64,000 bases of DNA from the NCBI RefSeq assembly GCF_052857255.1, contig NC_135505.1:48173507-48237506 (forward strand), read 5' to 3'. The notes beneath the pieces were generated by a model. It ran no database searches. It had not been told where the DNA came from and was given only the letters and a program-made list of their open reading frames with translations. Source of the DNA: Amblyomma americanum. Taxonomy: Eukaryota; Arthropoda; Arachnida; Ixodida; Ixodidae. Position 1 is the stretch's first letter, and each line of letters starts with the position of its first letter. Positions 11,301 through 21,317 of the stretch are shown here, one piece after another. The position numbers and the translations under genes are program-made.

Positions 11301-12050
11301 CTGTTATATAGGGTACATCCTAATCAGCGTGGCTTATGTCAAGGCTATCCTATGAAGTTCAGTTGGCTCTGTTTCTTCGCCATATTCACGCAAACCTTAG
11401 CCTCAACACATACACTGACGGCCTGTTTCTAAATTTTGAGAAGGCTGTTAACACTGTTCCTCCTCGCCCTGTACTACTGTACCTAGGATGCCTTACAGTA
11501 GGCCAATTTGTATTTAACCTGATCAGTGAGTTCTTAATCGTCTTTGGTTCTTTGTTGCCCACTCGTACTCCCCTCATCCAGCCTTTCTCGTGTACTGTCA
11601 GATGCTCGTCAAGGCACCTTACTAGGATCCCTTCTTTGTCTAATCTGCATTATTCATATGCCACTGGACATTGCCTCTCACATACGGGTCTTTGCAGATG
11701 CTTGCATAGTGTACCGCCCGTAACTACTACCGTTCTGCAGAACGACTTCATCTACTGGATTTGTGTGATATCTTGCTGATGAAAGTAAACGTTAATAAAA
11801 TTTCACTACTGTCTTCGTATCGCCCTTGTAACTACCCAACCTTCAGCTACCGCCTTTATGACAGTGCTCTAAACCTACGCAATTAAATGCCTAGGCATTC
11901 ATACCTCCCGCCATATTTCGCGGTGAAATCATAGTGACGAAATCATTAACTCGGCATATGGTGCCCTTGGTTACTTAGCCCTTTATTTGGAGTTAGCAGC
12001 TCGTACAGTCGTGCTTATCGTGTATGTTTGTGCATGTCAAATTCAATCAA
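11300..12050 (+). pseudogene. LINE reverse transcriptase fossil (Jockey/CR1-like)
   Basis: The open frame 11336-11779 reads LALFLRHIHANLSLNTYTDG, then LFLNFEKAVNTVPPRPVLL, which matches the RT block L-F-L-D-F-x-K-A-F-D-T-V-x-H with its catalytic Asp changed to Asn. A diverged finger/palm region follows and ends near LQNDFIYW. Broken frames beyond 11780 keep thumb traces (KCLGIHTSRHIS near 11890, SAYGALGYLALYLELAARTV near 11950). There is no endonuclease and no RNase H. It is an old relic. Confidence 0.6.
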
Positions 12051-12299
12051 TCAACCAAAAAAATTCATTTTTCCAGAAAGGAATCCTAATGGTCTCCTTG
12101 GCTAAAAGCAGGTCAAGCAGCTCAGCTGAGGCCGAATAGACCTATACAAGGCAGTAGCAAACAAATAGAAGGCACAGCTATAGTACCAATGATTATAGAA
12201 CTAAAATCATCAAGTAATGAGTTGAGCAACAATTCAAAGCGCGAAATAAACATTGCGTGGTACAAAAGAAAACTGGATCGAGAATCTAGTATTTCCATC

Positions 12300-13620
12300 C
12301 TAAAACAGTAAGCACACGCAAGAGAAAATAATGCTTATTTGCGCTCAAAAAACAAAGCCCTAATTAACAATGAAGAATATAAAAGAAAAATAATTGAATA
12401 AAAATTAAGTAATTGCTTCTTAAACTGTGGACACACTAAGAAAACACAATGCGGCCTAAAGTTCGAGAAAGCAAGGCTGAGCTCTCTTCGGTGCAAGCCT
12501 GCTATGTGCATGAATTTGCTAAGGAATACTAGAAGATTGTGTGCGAGCCAAAGATTGGCCTTTTTAAAATGTATGGAAGTGAGGAATTTCCAATACACCC
12601 ATATCTCTAGTCGGTATATTAACGCCTCGGAGCTGTAAACCAGCCAATGAGACTATGTGGTGAGTAAATGCAGGAGAGGAAAAATAGAATATCATCTATG
12701 GCAAGCGGAATTCATAAATGTTTCGATGAAAACTGTTTTGAACAACCTATAAGCACTGATTGTAGTGGCGAGAGGTTCCATATTTCTAAAATGGCGAATC
12801 ATTTTTTCCTGAATCCCGAGAAGCCAATTTAAAGTTACTTTTGTGGTTGCACATGAAACTGAAGAACAAGAACTCAAAACGGAGCTAAACAATGCTTGAT
12901 AGATTCGAAGATTTGCCTTCCGGGGAAGAATGCTGCATTTGGGCGACAAAAGTTCGGTAAATCTCGAAGAAAGTTCCTTGAATAGATAAATAATATGAGA
13001 GGTTATCTGGGAATTCTTATTCTTAGCACGAAAATTATTACTTTTCTATTGGCAGCCTTAATTTATTTCTACTTTTGGTCATTTTCACAACATTTGTACA
13101 ACCTCATTCCATTTCAGAACTAGATCAAAAATGTTTAAACCAGAAACTAACAATGTGCTATCATCAGCACATAATAAAGTCTACTATATACACTTATCAT
13201 ATCACTCATAAATACTTTAAATACGACCGGACCTGGTGAGCTGCCCTGCTGGACACAGTATATAACTGGGAGAAGCGGTGAGTTATGTTGGTTTAGGTGT
13301 ACAAACTGAGCTCTATTTATTGTGGGATTTTGGTAAATATGAACATGACCCAAGAATACAATAACAATGAAGCTTTTTGATTAGAATTTGGTGCGCAATG
13401 AAGTCAAATGCTTTACTGAAGTCCACGAAAAGAGCTACTGAGAACATCCTTTTTTCTATATTTTGCAGAATGCGTTTCTTTATTGGAAACAGAGACGTTT
13501 CCGTGGACTTACCGTTCACAAGCCTAAATGTTGAATTAGTTACAACGTGATACATTTGAAGAAATTTTGTTAATCTAAAAAATGCGATTTTTTAGTGCTT
13601 TGATAGAGTCAAACAGGAGT
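12300..13620 (-). mobile_element. CR1/L2-like LINE fossil, minus strand
   Basis: Read from high to low coordinates. The frame 13313-13555 has NGKSTETSLF and ALFVDFSKAFDFIAHQILIK (RT palm with the catalytic Asp kept). The next frame (13147-13353) has VQQGSSPGPVVFKVFMSDM, a decayed G-V-P-Q-G-S-x-L-G-P-L-L-F. The frame 12692-12949 is the thumb (YQALFSSVLSSCSSV, LLGIQEKMIRHF). Poorly recognised C-terminal sequence runs to about 12335. Frameshifts separate each block, so it is not functional. Confidence 0.65.
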
Positions 13621-13719
13621 TTTTACATTCTATATTCGATCCCTACTAAAATAGTCTAATTTATTTGCTTTCGTGTATTTAGACATGCGAAGCTTGAATA
13701 ACCGCTTCATATTACGTTA

Positions 13720-13895
13720 CGGCCGCGGCGGTCGAATTTCGATGGAGGCGAAATTCTAGAGGCCCGTGTACTGTGCGATGTCAGTGTACCTTAAAGAACC
13801 CCAGGTGGTCGAAATTCCCGGAGCCCTTCACTATGGCGTCTCTCATAGCCTGAGTCAGTTTGAGGCGATATACCCCCATAAACCAAAGCAATCAT
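13720..13895 (+). repeat. Tick-type SINE copy, head truncated
   Basis: Contains the SINE core seen four more times in this window: TTTCGATGGAGGCGAAATT, then GTGCGATGTCAGTGTACC, AAAGAACCCCAGGTGGTCGA, CCCGGAGCCC and TCTCATAGCC, ending in CCCATAAACC. The tRNA-like head with A and B boxes is not readable. The tail is of the CGTTAAACCCC type (degenerate here). Confidence 0.8.
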
Positions 13896-13899
13896 ATTA

Positions 13900-15290
13900 C
13901 GTTAATCGCAATAGTTCACTGAAGAAAATCCCAGCTTGGTCTCCACAGTCTACCCTCCCGCCAAAAACTAGCAGGTCTCTGCGTCTCCGTTGTGCGCAGT
14001 TTTTTTTTTGTCTTAAAGTTCTTATTTTTCTATCATTTGCTGTTCCATATATTGCAGTCGAAACCCATCTTCATCTGCCCAGATCACCGCTAATCCCGTC
14101 CTGAGCCATTCTAAAGCCATTTACTCAAAGCGCGCTACCAACACAGGATTTGATAAATCATGCTTGCTACGCACTGCCCATTCCAGTCCATATCGCTTTG
14201 TTAGCCAATCGACTTGAATTGAAGACCGCCATCGAAAGTCATCTTTAAACATTGCCGTCACTTTTGACGACCAACCATTGTGTCATGCGCATTAGTGGGG
14301 CTTTGAGGCTATAATAAATCAATAAATAAATATTAAAATGAATATACTTCCTTCTTTTAAGGGCCTGCTCAACTGGCACTGATAATCTGAAAGTAGCTTC
14401 TAAATACATCACACACAATTGTTATTCATGTAGTTATTTCACTCTCGTATGATCCGAATACGTGGTCTGAATTGACATCCCTGAACGCCTCCTTTAACAA
14501 CGCGAGAGAAAGTGCTCTAGAACTCGTGTCTACCGAACTGACACATTTCTTGGTTTTATCACTTTGTTCTGTAGAGGAGCGTGGTTGCTGGGCAGACGCT
14601 GCACATTTTTTTCCTTTCCCTTTACATGAACGGCTTGATCATCCCGTTCTGTGTTGCCTATATAACGGCTGAGGTTTTCGCTTATTCATGTGGTTCGTAT
14701 TCAAGTGTTGAAAGTTTTTTATTCGTTGTCCCTGCATAGCTGGAGACTTTAACAACCCGCCAAGCAATACTGATGTATTAACCCGTTCATCTCAGTTCAT
14801 TTAAAGTGTAAAAAACGAAGTTTCTTAGCAACATTAACCCAATACTTCCAACCTCTTATGTGATGCTCCTTCCCTGGGGCCTTTAAAAGAAAAAATGAAA
14901 TGAAATCTTTCAAGTCTAGATTTAGGGATTGATTGCAATAAGCGTATTTGTCTATTTTCTGGTTACCGGGTGTGACTGGGGTTACAGTCGAGTCGATTTA
15001 ACGAAACCCTGCCGGCTGTTGAGTAAAACCGGTTGGTTGAGTAAAATGCAAGGTTGCTGTGATTCGCTTAACTATTCCTTTGGAAAAAGCCTCCCGCGCA
15101 GCGGACGCTGAGCTAATGGGTCTGATTACTGGAGCAATTGACGTGCCATTTCTTCTCCACAGTAATAATATTAGCGTTCTTCCAAGATTCCGGTACTGTC
15201 GAGGTCAAAAGGCATAGCGCAAATAGGGCACCCAGTCACAATTACCCCTGTTACTTATGAGAATACATTTAAGTAAGCGGGTAGTACAGC
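13900..15290. other. Unrecognised sequence with one LINE-like tail
   Basis: ATAATAAATCAATAAATAAATA at about 14311-14332 looks like the simple-repeat tail of a plus-strand LINE, but I could not read protein upstream of it. Otherwise nothing is supported. Confidence 0.45.
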
Positions 15291-15293
15291 CAA

Positions 15294-15303
15294 TGGCAAC
15301 AGA
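15294..15303. repeat. Candidate target-site duplication (LINE 3' side)
   Basis: TGGCAACAGA, identical to 21308-21317 on the other side of the LINE. It abuts the TGATGATGAA tail of the minus-strand element. A 10-bp exact match placed at both ends is unlikely by chance but not proof. Confidence 0.6.
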
Positions 15304-15323
15304 TGATGATGAACCGACATTTA

Positions 15324-18300
15324 TTAAGCCCGAAATAATCGATGGTGCACGCGGGCACCAGACGGGGTGGTTCCCAATTTACGGGACCCATATGTTTCCA
15401 GCAGCTCCTGGACCCTATCCGTCAGTGCGAGCTGAATCGGTAGGGCGGAGCTAGATAACAATTTCTCCCATCGCTCAAGGGGTTGGGGATTGGGGGTGTT
15501 GGCGGGAAGGGGAGAGGGAGGTCTTGAGTTTTGTGCACCCTGCCAAGACGTGTGGCAGGGTGCCATTTTCTCGTTTGCAAAAAGGACAGAGCATATTGTG
15601 TTCAGCAGGGTACATGCGGTTCATCAGTACGGGATGCGCAAGCGATCCCGCCTGCCCTCGACGCAGGATCGTCTGTTGTTGCCTGGTGAGTTTGGGGTGC
15701 GGTTCTGGCAGTCTGCACCTTTCCTCGCTGTACATCCGGATAATTTCCCGATAGCTGCTGACCGGGTGCGGTAGCTCTTCCGGCTCGTGCTCGTCCCAGA
15801 TTGATATTTCTCGGGCATGGTATTCGGCGATGATGTTGCCTGTTACCTGCAAGTGAGCCGGGACTCACACGAGCTCTTTGGCTCTTCCCGGACGCTTGCA
15901 CGTGGATAGAATGGCTCGGGCCGCGGAGGAGATTACCCCCCTGCGGAAGCTTCCGTAGGCTGTCTTTGAGTCGTTGAGCACGGTGTCCACGCTCAGCTGT
16001 GCGAGTGCAAGGGCCACGGCCGCTTCTTCGGCAAATGCGGGGTCTGTTGTCATAAGGGACGCACTAACGATCAGCCTGTCTTTTGACGTAACCACCACCG
16101 CTGCACGGTCACTCTATTTTCGGAGCGAGGAGTCCGCTTAGTGGACCCTGTGGTTCTCTTCCAGCTTCCGATCTATGGCTTTGGCCCGCGCGGTGCGCCT
16201 CACATCGTCCTTGCCCGGCGTCATGTTCCGGGGAAGAGGTTTGGTGTGAATGGTCGTCTTTCAGTCCTCCGAAAGGGCCGCCTTCATGGGTACGGACTCG
16301 ATCTGCCATCCTATCTTGCCTAAGACGGCTCGTCCGTGTTCCGTGTGACTGAGCCGGATTCTTTGATTAGAGAGGTGGGCTTCGACGAGCCGTGTTGTGG
16401 GCGTCCATGTATAGCAGTCTTTGCGTGGACGAGTATATGGGCATGCCCAGTGCTTGCTTCGTTGCCTTACGAAGCATCGTGGTTAGAGCGTCCCTATTCG
16501 CCTTCGTCAGCTGGAGATACGGGGCGGAGTAGGTAACCCGCGACACGGCGAACGCGCGTACCAGGCGCATGGGATCGTCGTATTTAAGGCCTCGGTTTCT
16601 GTTAGATACCCTCCGAAGCATACTAAGTATCTGTTCGGTTGTACTCTTGATCTTTGTGACGGCGGCGTATGCCTTTCCGTCGCTCTGAAGTAGTAGGCCG
16701 AGAATCCTAATCTGCTGTGTTGGCTTGATGGCCGTTCCATCGATTGTGATGATCACCTTCGGCAGCAGCTCCTTCTTGAATTTTCCCGGTTGGATCATGA
16801 GCAGCCCTGATTTCTGGGGAGCGCAGCTCGGTCCGCATGACTTTGCGTACTCGTGCATGGTCGTTGCCGCCCGCTGCAATGCTTCCGCCGTCGTCCAGGC
16901 ATCGGACCCTGCTCGGGCCATCCACACCGTAAGATCGTCGGCACAGAACGCGTGGTCCACGCCTCCGATTTTCTTGAGCAGATTGGGCAGAGGTAGGAGG
17001 GCCACATTGAAGAGCAGGGGCGCCAAGACTGATCCCTGAGGGCTGCCCCTATCGCCGAGCTCGACAGGGTCCGACGTTTCCTCCCCTATCCTGATGGTCG
17101 CCGTTCGGTTCGACAGAAAATCTTATGTAGCCGAATGTCTTTCGGCCATAGCTGGTCTTGTTCAGACTCTGCAACACGCTCGCGTGGGACACGTTATCAA
17201 ACCCTCCCTTCAGGTCGAGGGCGAGTATCCCACGCGGCGCGTGCTTCATTGCAGGCTTGACGACCAGTTCGTGGAGTTGGATCAATACGTCTTCGGTGCT
17301 GAGATGTTGCTTGAAGCCGTACATCGTCTCCGGCATCGCATCTGTTTCTTCGAGGTGCTTCTGCAGCCGGCGAAGGAACATGCGCTCCATCACCTTCCCC
17401 ACGCAGGACGTAAGGGAGATGGGCCGCATGTTGTCTATCGTGAGTGCCTTGCCGGGCTTTGGAATGAAGCGGACCTCGGCGTCCTTCAATTCCGTCGGCA
17501 ACCATGAGCGCTCCCAGGCTTCGTTGATGTGCTCTAGGAGGCCGCGGGCCGCTGTACCGATCATGTTACCGAGGAGTTTGTAAGTTATGGCGTCCCGGCC
17601 GGGTGCACTTCTCTTGTTACTGTCATCTATCGCTGTCCACAGCTCCGTCATGGTAAACGGCCGGTCCAGCTATTCATTGTCCTGTCCTTCATAACTCTCG
17701 GGGCACCAGGGACTGGTCTTTCTCTGTCTTTAAGTGCTTCGCCTTCAGGTCTTTCAGGAGCCTGCGGCCGTCTACCTTGTACGTGTTCAATACTTTGGTG
17801 AGGTTGCGATTGGTCGCAGTTTTGCTACTCAGCGGATCAATCAGATGCCTCAAGAGACACCACGTCTTCTGCGTCAAGAGCTTGCCCTGCAGGTCGTCGC
17901 AGGTCTTCAGCCAATTTTTCCTATGTAGTTTGCCCGCATACTCTGCGATCTCTTTGTTCAAGACTAGTATACGCTTGGCCAGCTTTCTGTTGTGTTTCTG
18001 ACGTCTCCACCGCCGCATGAACGAGTGCCGGGCCGCCCATATGTAGGTCAATCTGGCATCTATGTACGGTGTATGCGTCGTCGTTGCGATTCCTTGGGTA
18101 AATTTTTCGAGCGCCTTCTTCTGGTCCCTCGCCCATTCGGCCTACGTATGTTGTGTTTCAACTTGTACCGATTCTTCCTCGGACGCCTCTTGTTCTTGTG
18201 TAAAATTTCTGATCTTGTCCCAATCCGTAATCCGTGCCGTCCCCAGCACAGCCCGATATCGGGAGCCTCGGCTCTTGATGCCGATCGCGCTGTGGTCAGA

Positions 18301-18955
18301 CCCCAGGTACACTTCTTCGCTTCTCCAGGAGACGTCCAGCGTGCCCGATAACCACGAAAAGTCTGGCGTGGCGTCCCTCGCGACACTGTTGCCTCTTCTG
18401 GTGTTTACGTCCGGCTCGTTCAGGAGGGCCATCCCGTGATCCTGCTTTGGTTTGGCCAGCGCTTTTCTTCTCTTGGACTGGAATTGATAACCCCATGTTT
18501 TGTGAGGGGCATTAAAGTCATCGAGAATCAGGAGCGGCCTGGTCCGCGCCAACCCTTTCGCCTGGCTCACGATGCGGTCAAATTCGTACTGTCGTTGGGG
18601 CGGCCGGCAGTACGCGCTCAATACAAATAAATTGCCCGAGCTGTCAATTTCTCTCGAATGAATTTCGACCAGCGTGTGCTCACATCCGCCCTGCGCCGTG
18701 ACATGTTGAGTTGCCGCCAAGTTGCTGCGGACGAGCACCGCCGTCCCGTTCTCCGTGGGGTCCGTGTATGCGATGTACCCCGGGAGACTTGGTTTCCCGT
18801 TTGTTTCCTGCAGAACAATTACAATGGGCTTGTTTTCTTGCCCGTCAATGTGTAACATTAGTTCCGCTTCTTTGTTGCGAATCCCGCGGCAGTTCAATTG
18901 GTAAATTATGGTGGTGCCCCGCCGGTCTTCTTCTTGTGCTTCTTACTAGGCTTCT
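15324..18955 (-). pseudogene. LINE ORF2: endonuclease, RT, RNase H, broken
   Basis: The endonuclease (18897-18142) has NCRGIRNK, IVLQETN (catalytic Glu), LILDDFNAPHKTWGY (the usual Gly before DFN is Asp), TPDFSW and LGSDHSAI (catalytic Asp-His). The connector is at 18051-17689. RT (17651-16367) has SAPGRDAITYKLL, IPKPGK, NMRPISLTSCVGKVMERM and LALDLKGGFDNVSH (catalytic Asp). After a frameshift near 17040 it continues with FCADDLTVW, where the usual YADD Tyr is Cys, and then the thumb SAPYLQLTKANRDAL. RNase H (16098-15865) has AEEAAVALALAQ and VLNDSKTAYGSF. The C-terminal CPFCKRENGTLPHVLAGC (about 15600) is the CCHC motif. ORF2 nicks the target and copies the RNA. It has at least four frame breaks. 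Confidence 0.85.
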
Positions 18956-18958
18956 GCA

Positions 18959-21175
18959 TCATCCTTTCCGAACGTCCGTGAGTCGACTGCGCTTTTTCGC
19001 GATCGCGTCTTTGATTTTTTCGGCCCGCTCCTTTTTCAGCGACGTGAAGCGGTTCCTCACCGATGTTGAGGGTAATTTTGGCCCTATGCGATTGTGCCTT
19101 ACTGATGGCGTGTGAAGCTTATTCTCGACAGCTTCGAGACGGGCGTCCATTTTGCCTAGCCTTACATTAATTTGGGAAATTGCGGCCAAAATGGCCATGA
19201 GCTCTCCTCGTGGGATCTTTGCCGTTGCCGTGGTCACGGTCTGTGCGGTGTCGCCGCTGCCTCTCCACTCGCTGGGCTCTCTTCGGCGTCTATCGCCTCT
19301 TGATTACTTGATGCACGTTCCGTGGCCCTACCTCTCCCTCCTCCCGCCCTATGCGGGGTGAGGGGGAGTCACTCCGCGGCACCCTGCGCAAGCCTGCGGC
19401 GTTGTTTGCCGCCGTGCTGCTGTTTTGGGGTCTTTCATTTGCCTAGCGGCCGTTACTCGCCAGCGTTTTGATCTGATTCATAAGAGCCCGAATTTGGGCG
19501 GTCTGCTCCTGGATCTGAGCGTTTTGGCGCTCTATGATCCTCTTAAGCTCTATCACTTCGCTACTGTCCTTTTGCGGATTTGGTTGAGTTAAGGACTTGG
19601 GAGGGGGTGAGGGGTGGGAATTCAGTGTCGCTGGTTAAAGCGACGGGAGCCCTGTTGGTCTAGTCCACCTCTTTCTCGGCGATCTCTCGGCGTCCGGTTG
19701 ACTCGCTCCGGGACCTCGAAATGTCCCCAGGTCCCGAACTGGCCCGGAAGCGCGAGCGGCGGTTGCCGCCACCGTTGCAGCCCCCGGATGGTGTCTTCGA
19801 TCGGGAACGACTCTGGCGGCCATTTCCTCCGCCTCCGTTGTTGCTGCTCCGGCCTGGCGTGTGTGACCTGCCCCGTTGTTTGGAGTCGCTACGGCGGGGT
19901 CCGCCTGCAGGGCCTCTCTTGTCTCGGTTCCTTCTCCCCGCGTCTTCTTCCTCCGCGCGGCGCCGATCCCAGCGCCGCCGGCGGACGACGTAGGGCGTCT
20001 TGAAGCGGGCTTTGCAGGCCTTGTCCGCGGTCAGGTGTTTGCCTCCGCACAGGCCGCACTTCGGGACACATCCGTGGTCTTTGGCGGGTTTGGAGATTCC
20101 TCACCCTCGGCAGATCGTGTTCGAAGGATCCGGGCACATGTCCATTCTGTGGCCCACTCTTTCGCACGCATAGCATACGTCGATATTTTTCTGTGCAACG
20201 TGCACTCTGTGAGCAGGTTACCGTATCTCACGTAATTGGGTACTTCGTGCCCTTTGAAGGCAATGACGCCTGATAGAGTCTTACCGATTTGGTTTGCCTG
20301 TAGGGCCGTTGGGTTATGCTTGTGCACAACATTGGCCTGAATATATCTCCTGGGCCGTATCCTCGAGCTGGATGCCCCCTATGACGCCCCTCACCATGCA
20401 GGGGGGGGGGGGGGGGGGGCGCTTCGTAGGTACTTCGTGCGCCGTGCCGCGTATGTCGACACTTCCTACTGCAGCGTATCGGTTGGCGTGCTCTCTCTTG
20501 GAGGTGCTCACCCCGACGATATTCTGCTGGTGGTTGGGGCACACGACGTCCTCAATTGCTTAATTGGCGGGGATTTGTCTCGCCGTCGCGATTGTACGAC
20601 TTAGTTCAATGCGGGTAGCGTCACTCAGGTGGAGCCCGCCTCTCGGGCATAAAACGATCTTAATGTCGCCGCGTGGCAAGTCTAGCATGCGCGCGCCCTT
20701 CAACGGTTCGCCCTTGTTTACACGTTTCGCCCTTAAGTGACGTGTAACGCTGCTAGTGGCGCCACCGCTAAGGTTGTTGCTCCGGCTGTTGACATCAGCC
20801 GTGGTATTGGCACCATCTTGGCTCGTTTGATGTACGGGATTTATGCCTAGTTTTCCCATGACTTTGTGCGTGACCCTCTCCCCGGCAGTTTTCCAGCCTT
20901 GCGATCTTGTGCACTGGTCCGGCGAAATTTTGATGCCGTCCAACTCTACACGCACAGCGGTAATCATCTTAGGTCAATGCTCACTTGCGTAATCACCGAT
21001 GATTAGATGTTCCGTTGGCAGCTTCACCGAGGCTCGAGCTAGGCCTACCGCTCCCCCGGCCAAGGCCGAGGTCGACGTTAGGTCCAGCGGTGGACGCTCC
21101 TCTTGGCACACAAAAGTCCTCTAAATTTGATAAAAGCGGTCCCCTACTTCCGAAATTGGGTTCCCGGTGGTCCAC
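18959..21175 (-). pseudogene. LINE ORF1 (gag-like, nucleic-acid binding), broken
   Basis: A likely start is the Met at 21175 (MDHREPNFGSRGPLLSN). Successive frames then give LPRGDIKIVLCPRGGLHL (about 20645) and QIGKTLSGVIAFKGHEVPN (about 20255). Two zinc knuckles follow: CYACERVGHRMDMC (CX2CX4HX4C, about 20140) and CGLCGGKHLTADKAC (CX2CX3HX6C, about 20040). Next come an Arg/Ser/Gly-rich stretch to about 19640, a coiled coil (IIERQNAQIQEQTAQIRAL, about 19500) and a second amphipathic segment near 19200. ORF1 proteins bind element RNA in the ribonucleoprotein. Breaks: a stop at about 20990, a 19-G run (20401-20419) that shifts the frame, a TGA inside the knuckle region at about 20100, and a TAG at about 19442. 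Confidence 0.75.
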
Positions 21176-21307
21176 ATAACTTCATGCATCCGGTCGATGC
21201 ACTTTCATTAAGGTGCGACTCATAAAAAGACGGCAGTTCAAAGAAAAAACACGGAGCCCAGGTGAGATGCGTCCGCACGCTTCGCCGGATGTTGACGTTT
21301 TTCCCAG

Positions 21308-21317
21308 TGGCAACAGA
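21308..21317. repeat. Candidate target-site duplication (LINE 5' side)
   Basis: TGGCAACAGA, matching 15294-15303. It sits immediately upstream (minus sense) of the presumed 5' leader, which would begin CTGGGAAAAACGTC on the minus strand. This placement defines the 6.0-kb element. Confidence 0.6.

Larger units (their letters stand above)
15304..21307 (-). mobile_element. Near full-length two-ORF LINE (R1/I-like), about 6.0 kb
   Basis: On the minus strand the order is a short 5' leader, ORF1 with coiled coils and CCHC knuckles (about 21175-18959), and ORF2 with APE-type endonuclease, reverse transcriptase, RNase H and a terminal CCHC-like motif (about 18955-15324). It ends with AATAAA (15325-15330) and the tail TTCATCATCATC. 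The 10-mer TGGCAACAGA occurs at both 15294-15303 and 21308-21317, exactly outside the two ends, and is the best candidate target-site duplication. Several frameshifts and stops split both ORFs, so this copy is inactive. R1/I grouping is by domain order and the C-terminal RNase H, without a tree. Confidence 0.85.

Noticed and set aside
17094..17583. Plus-strand frames of 137-141 codons
   Set aside because: They are antisense shadows of the minus-strand LINE RT.
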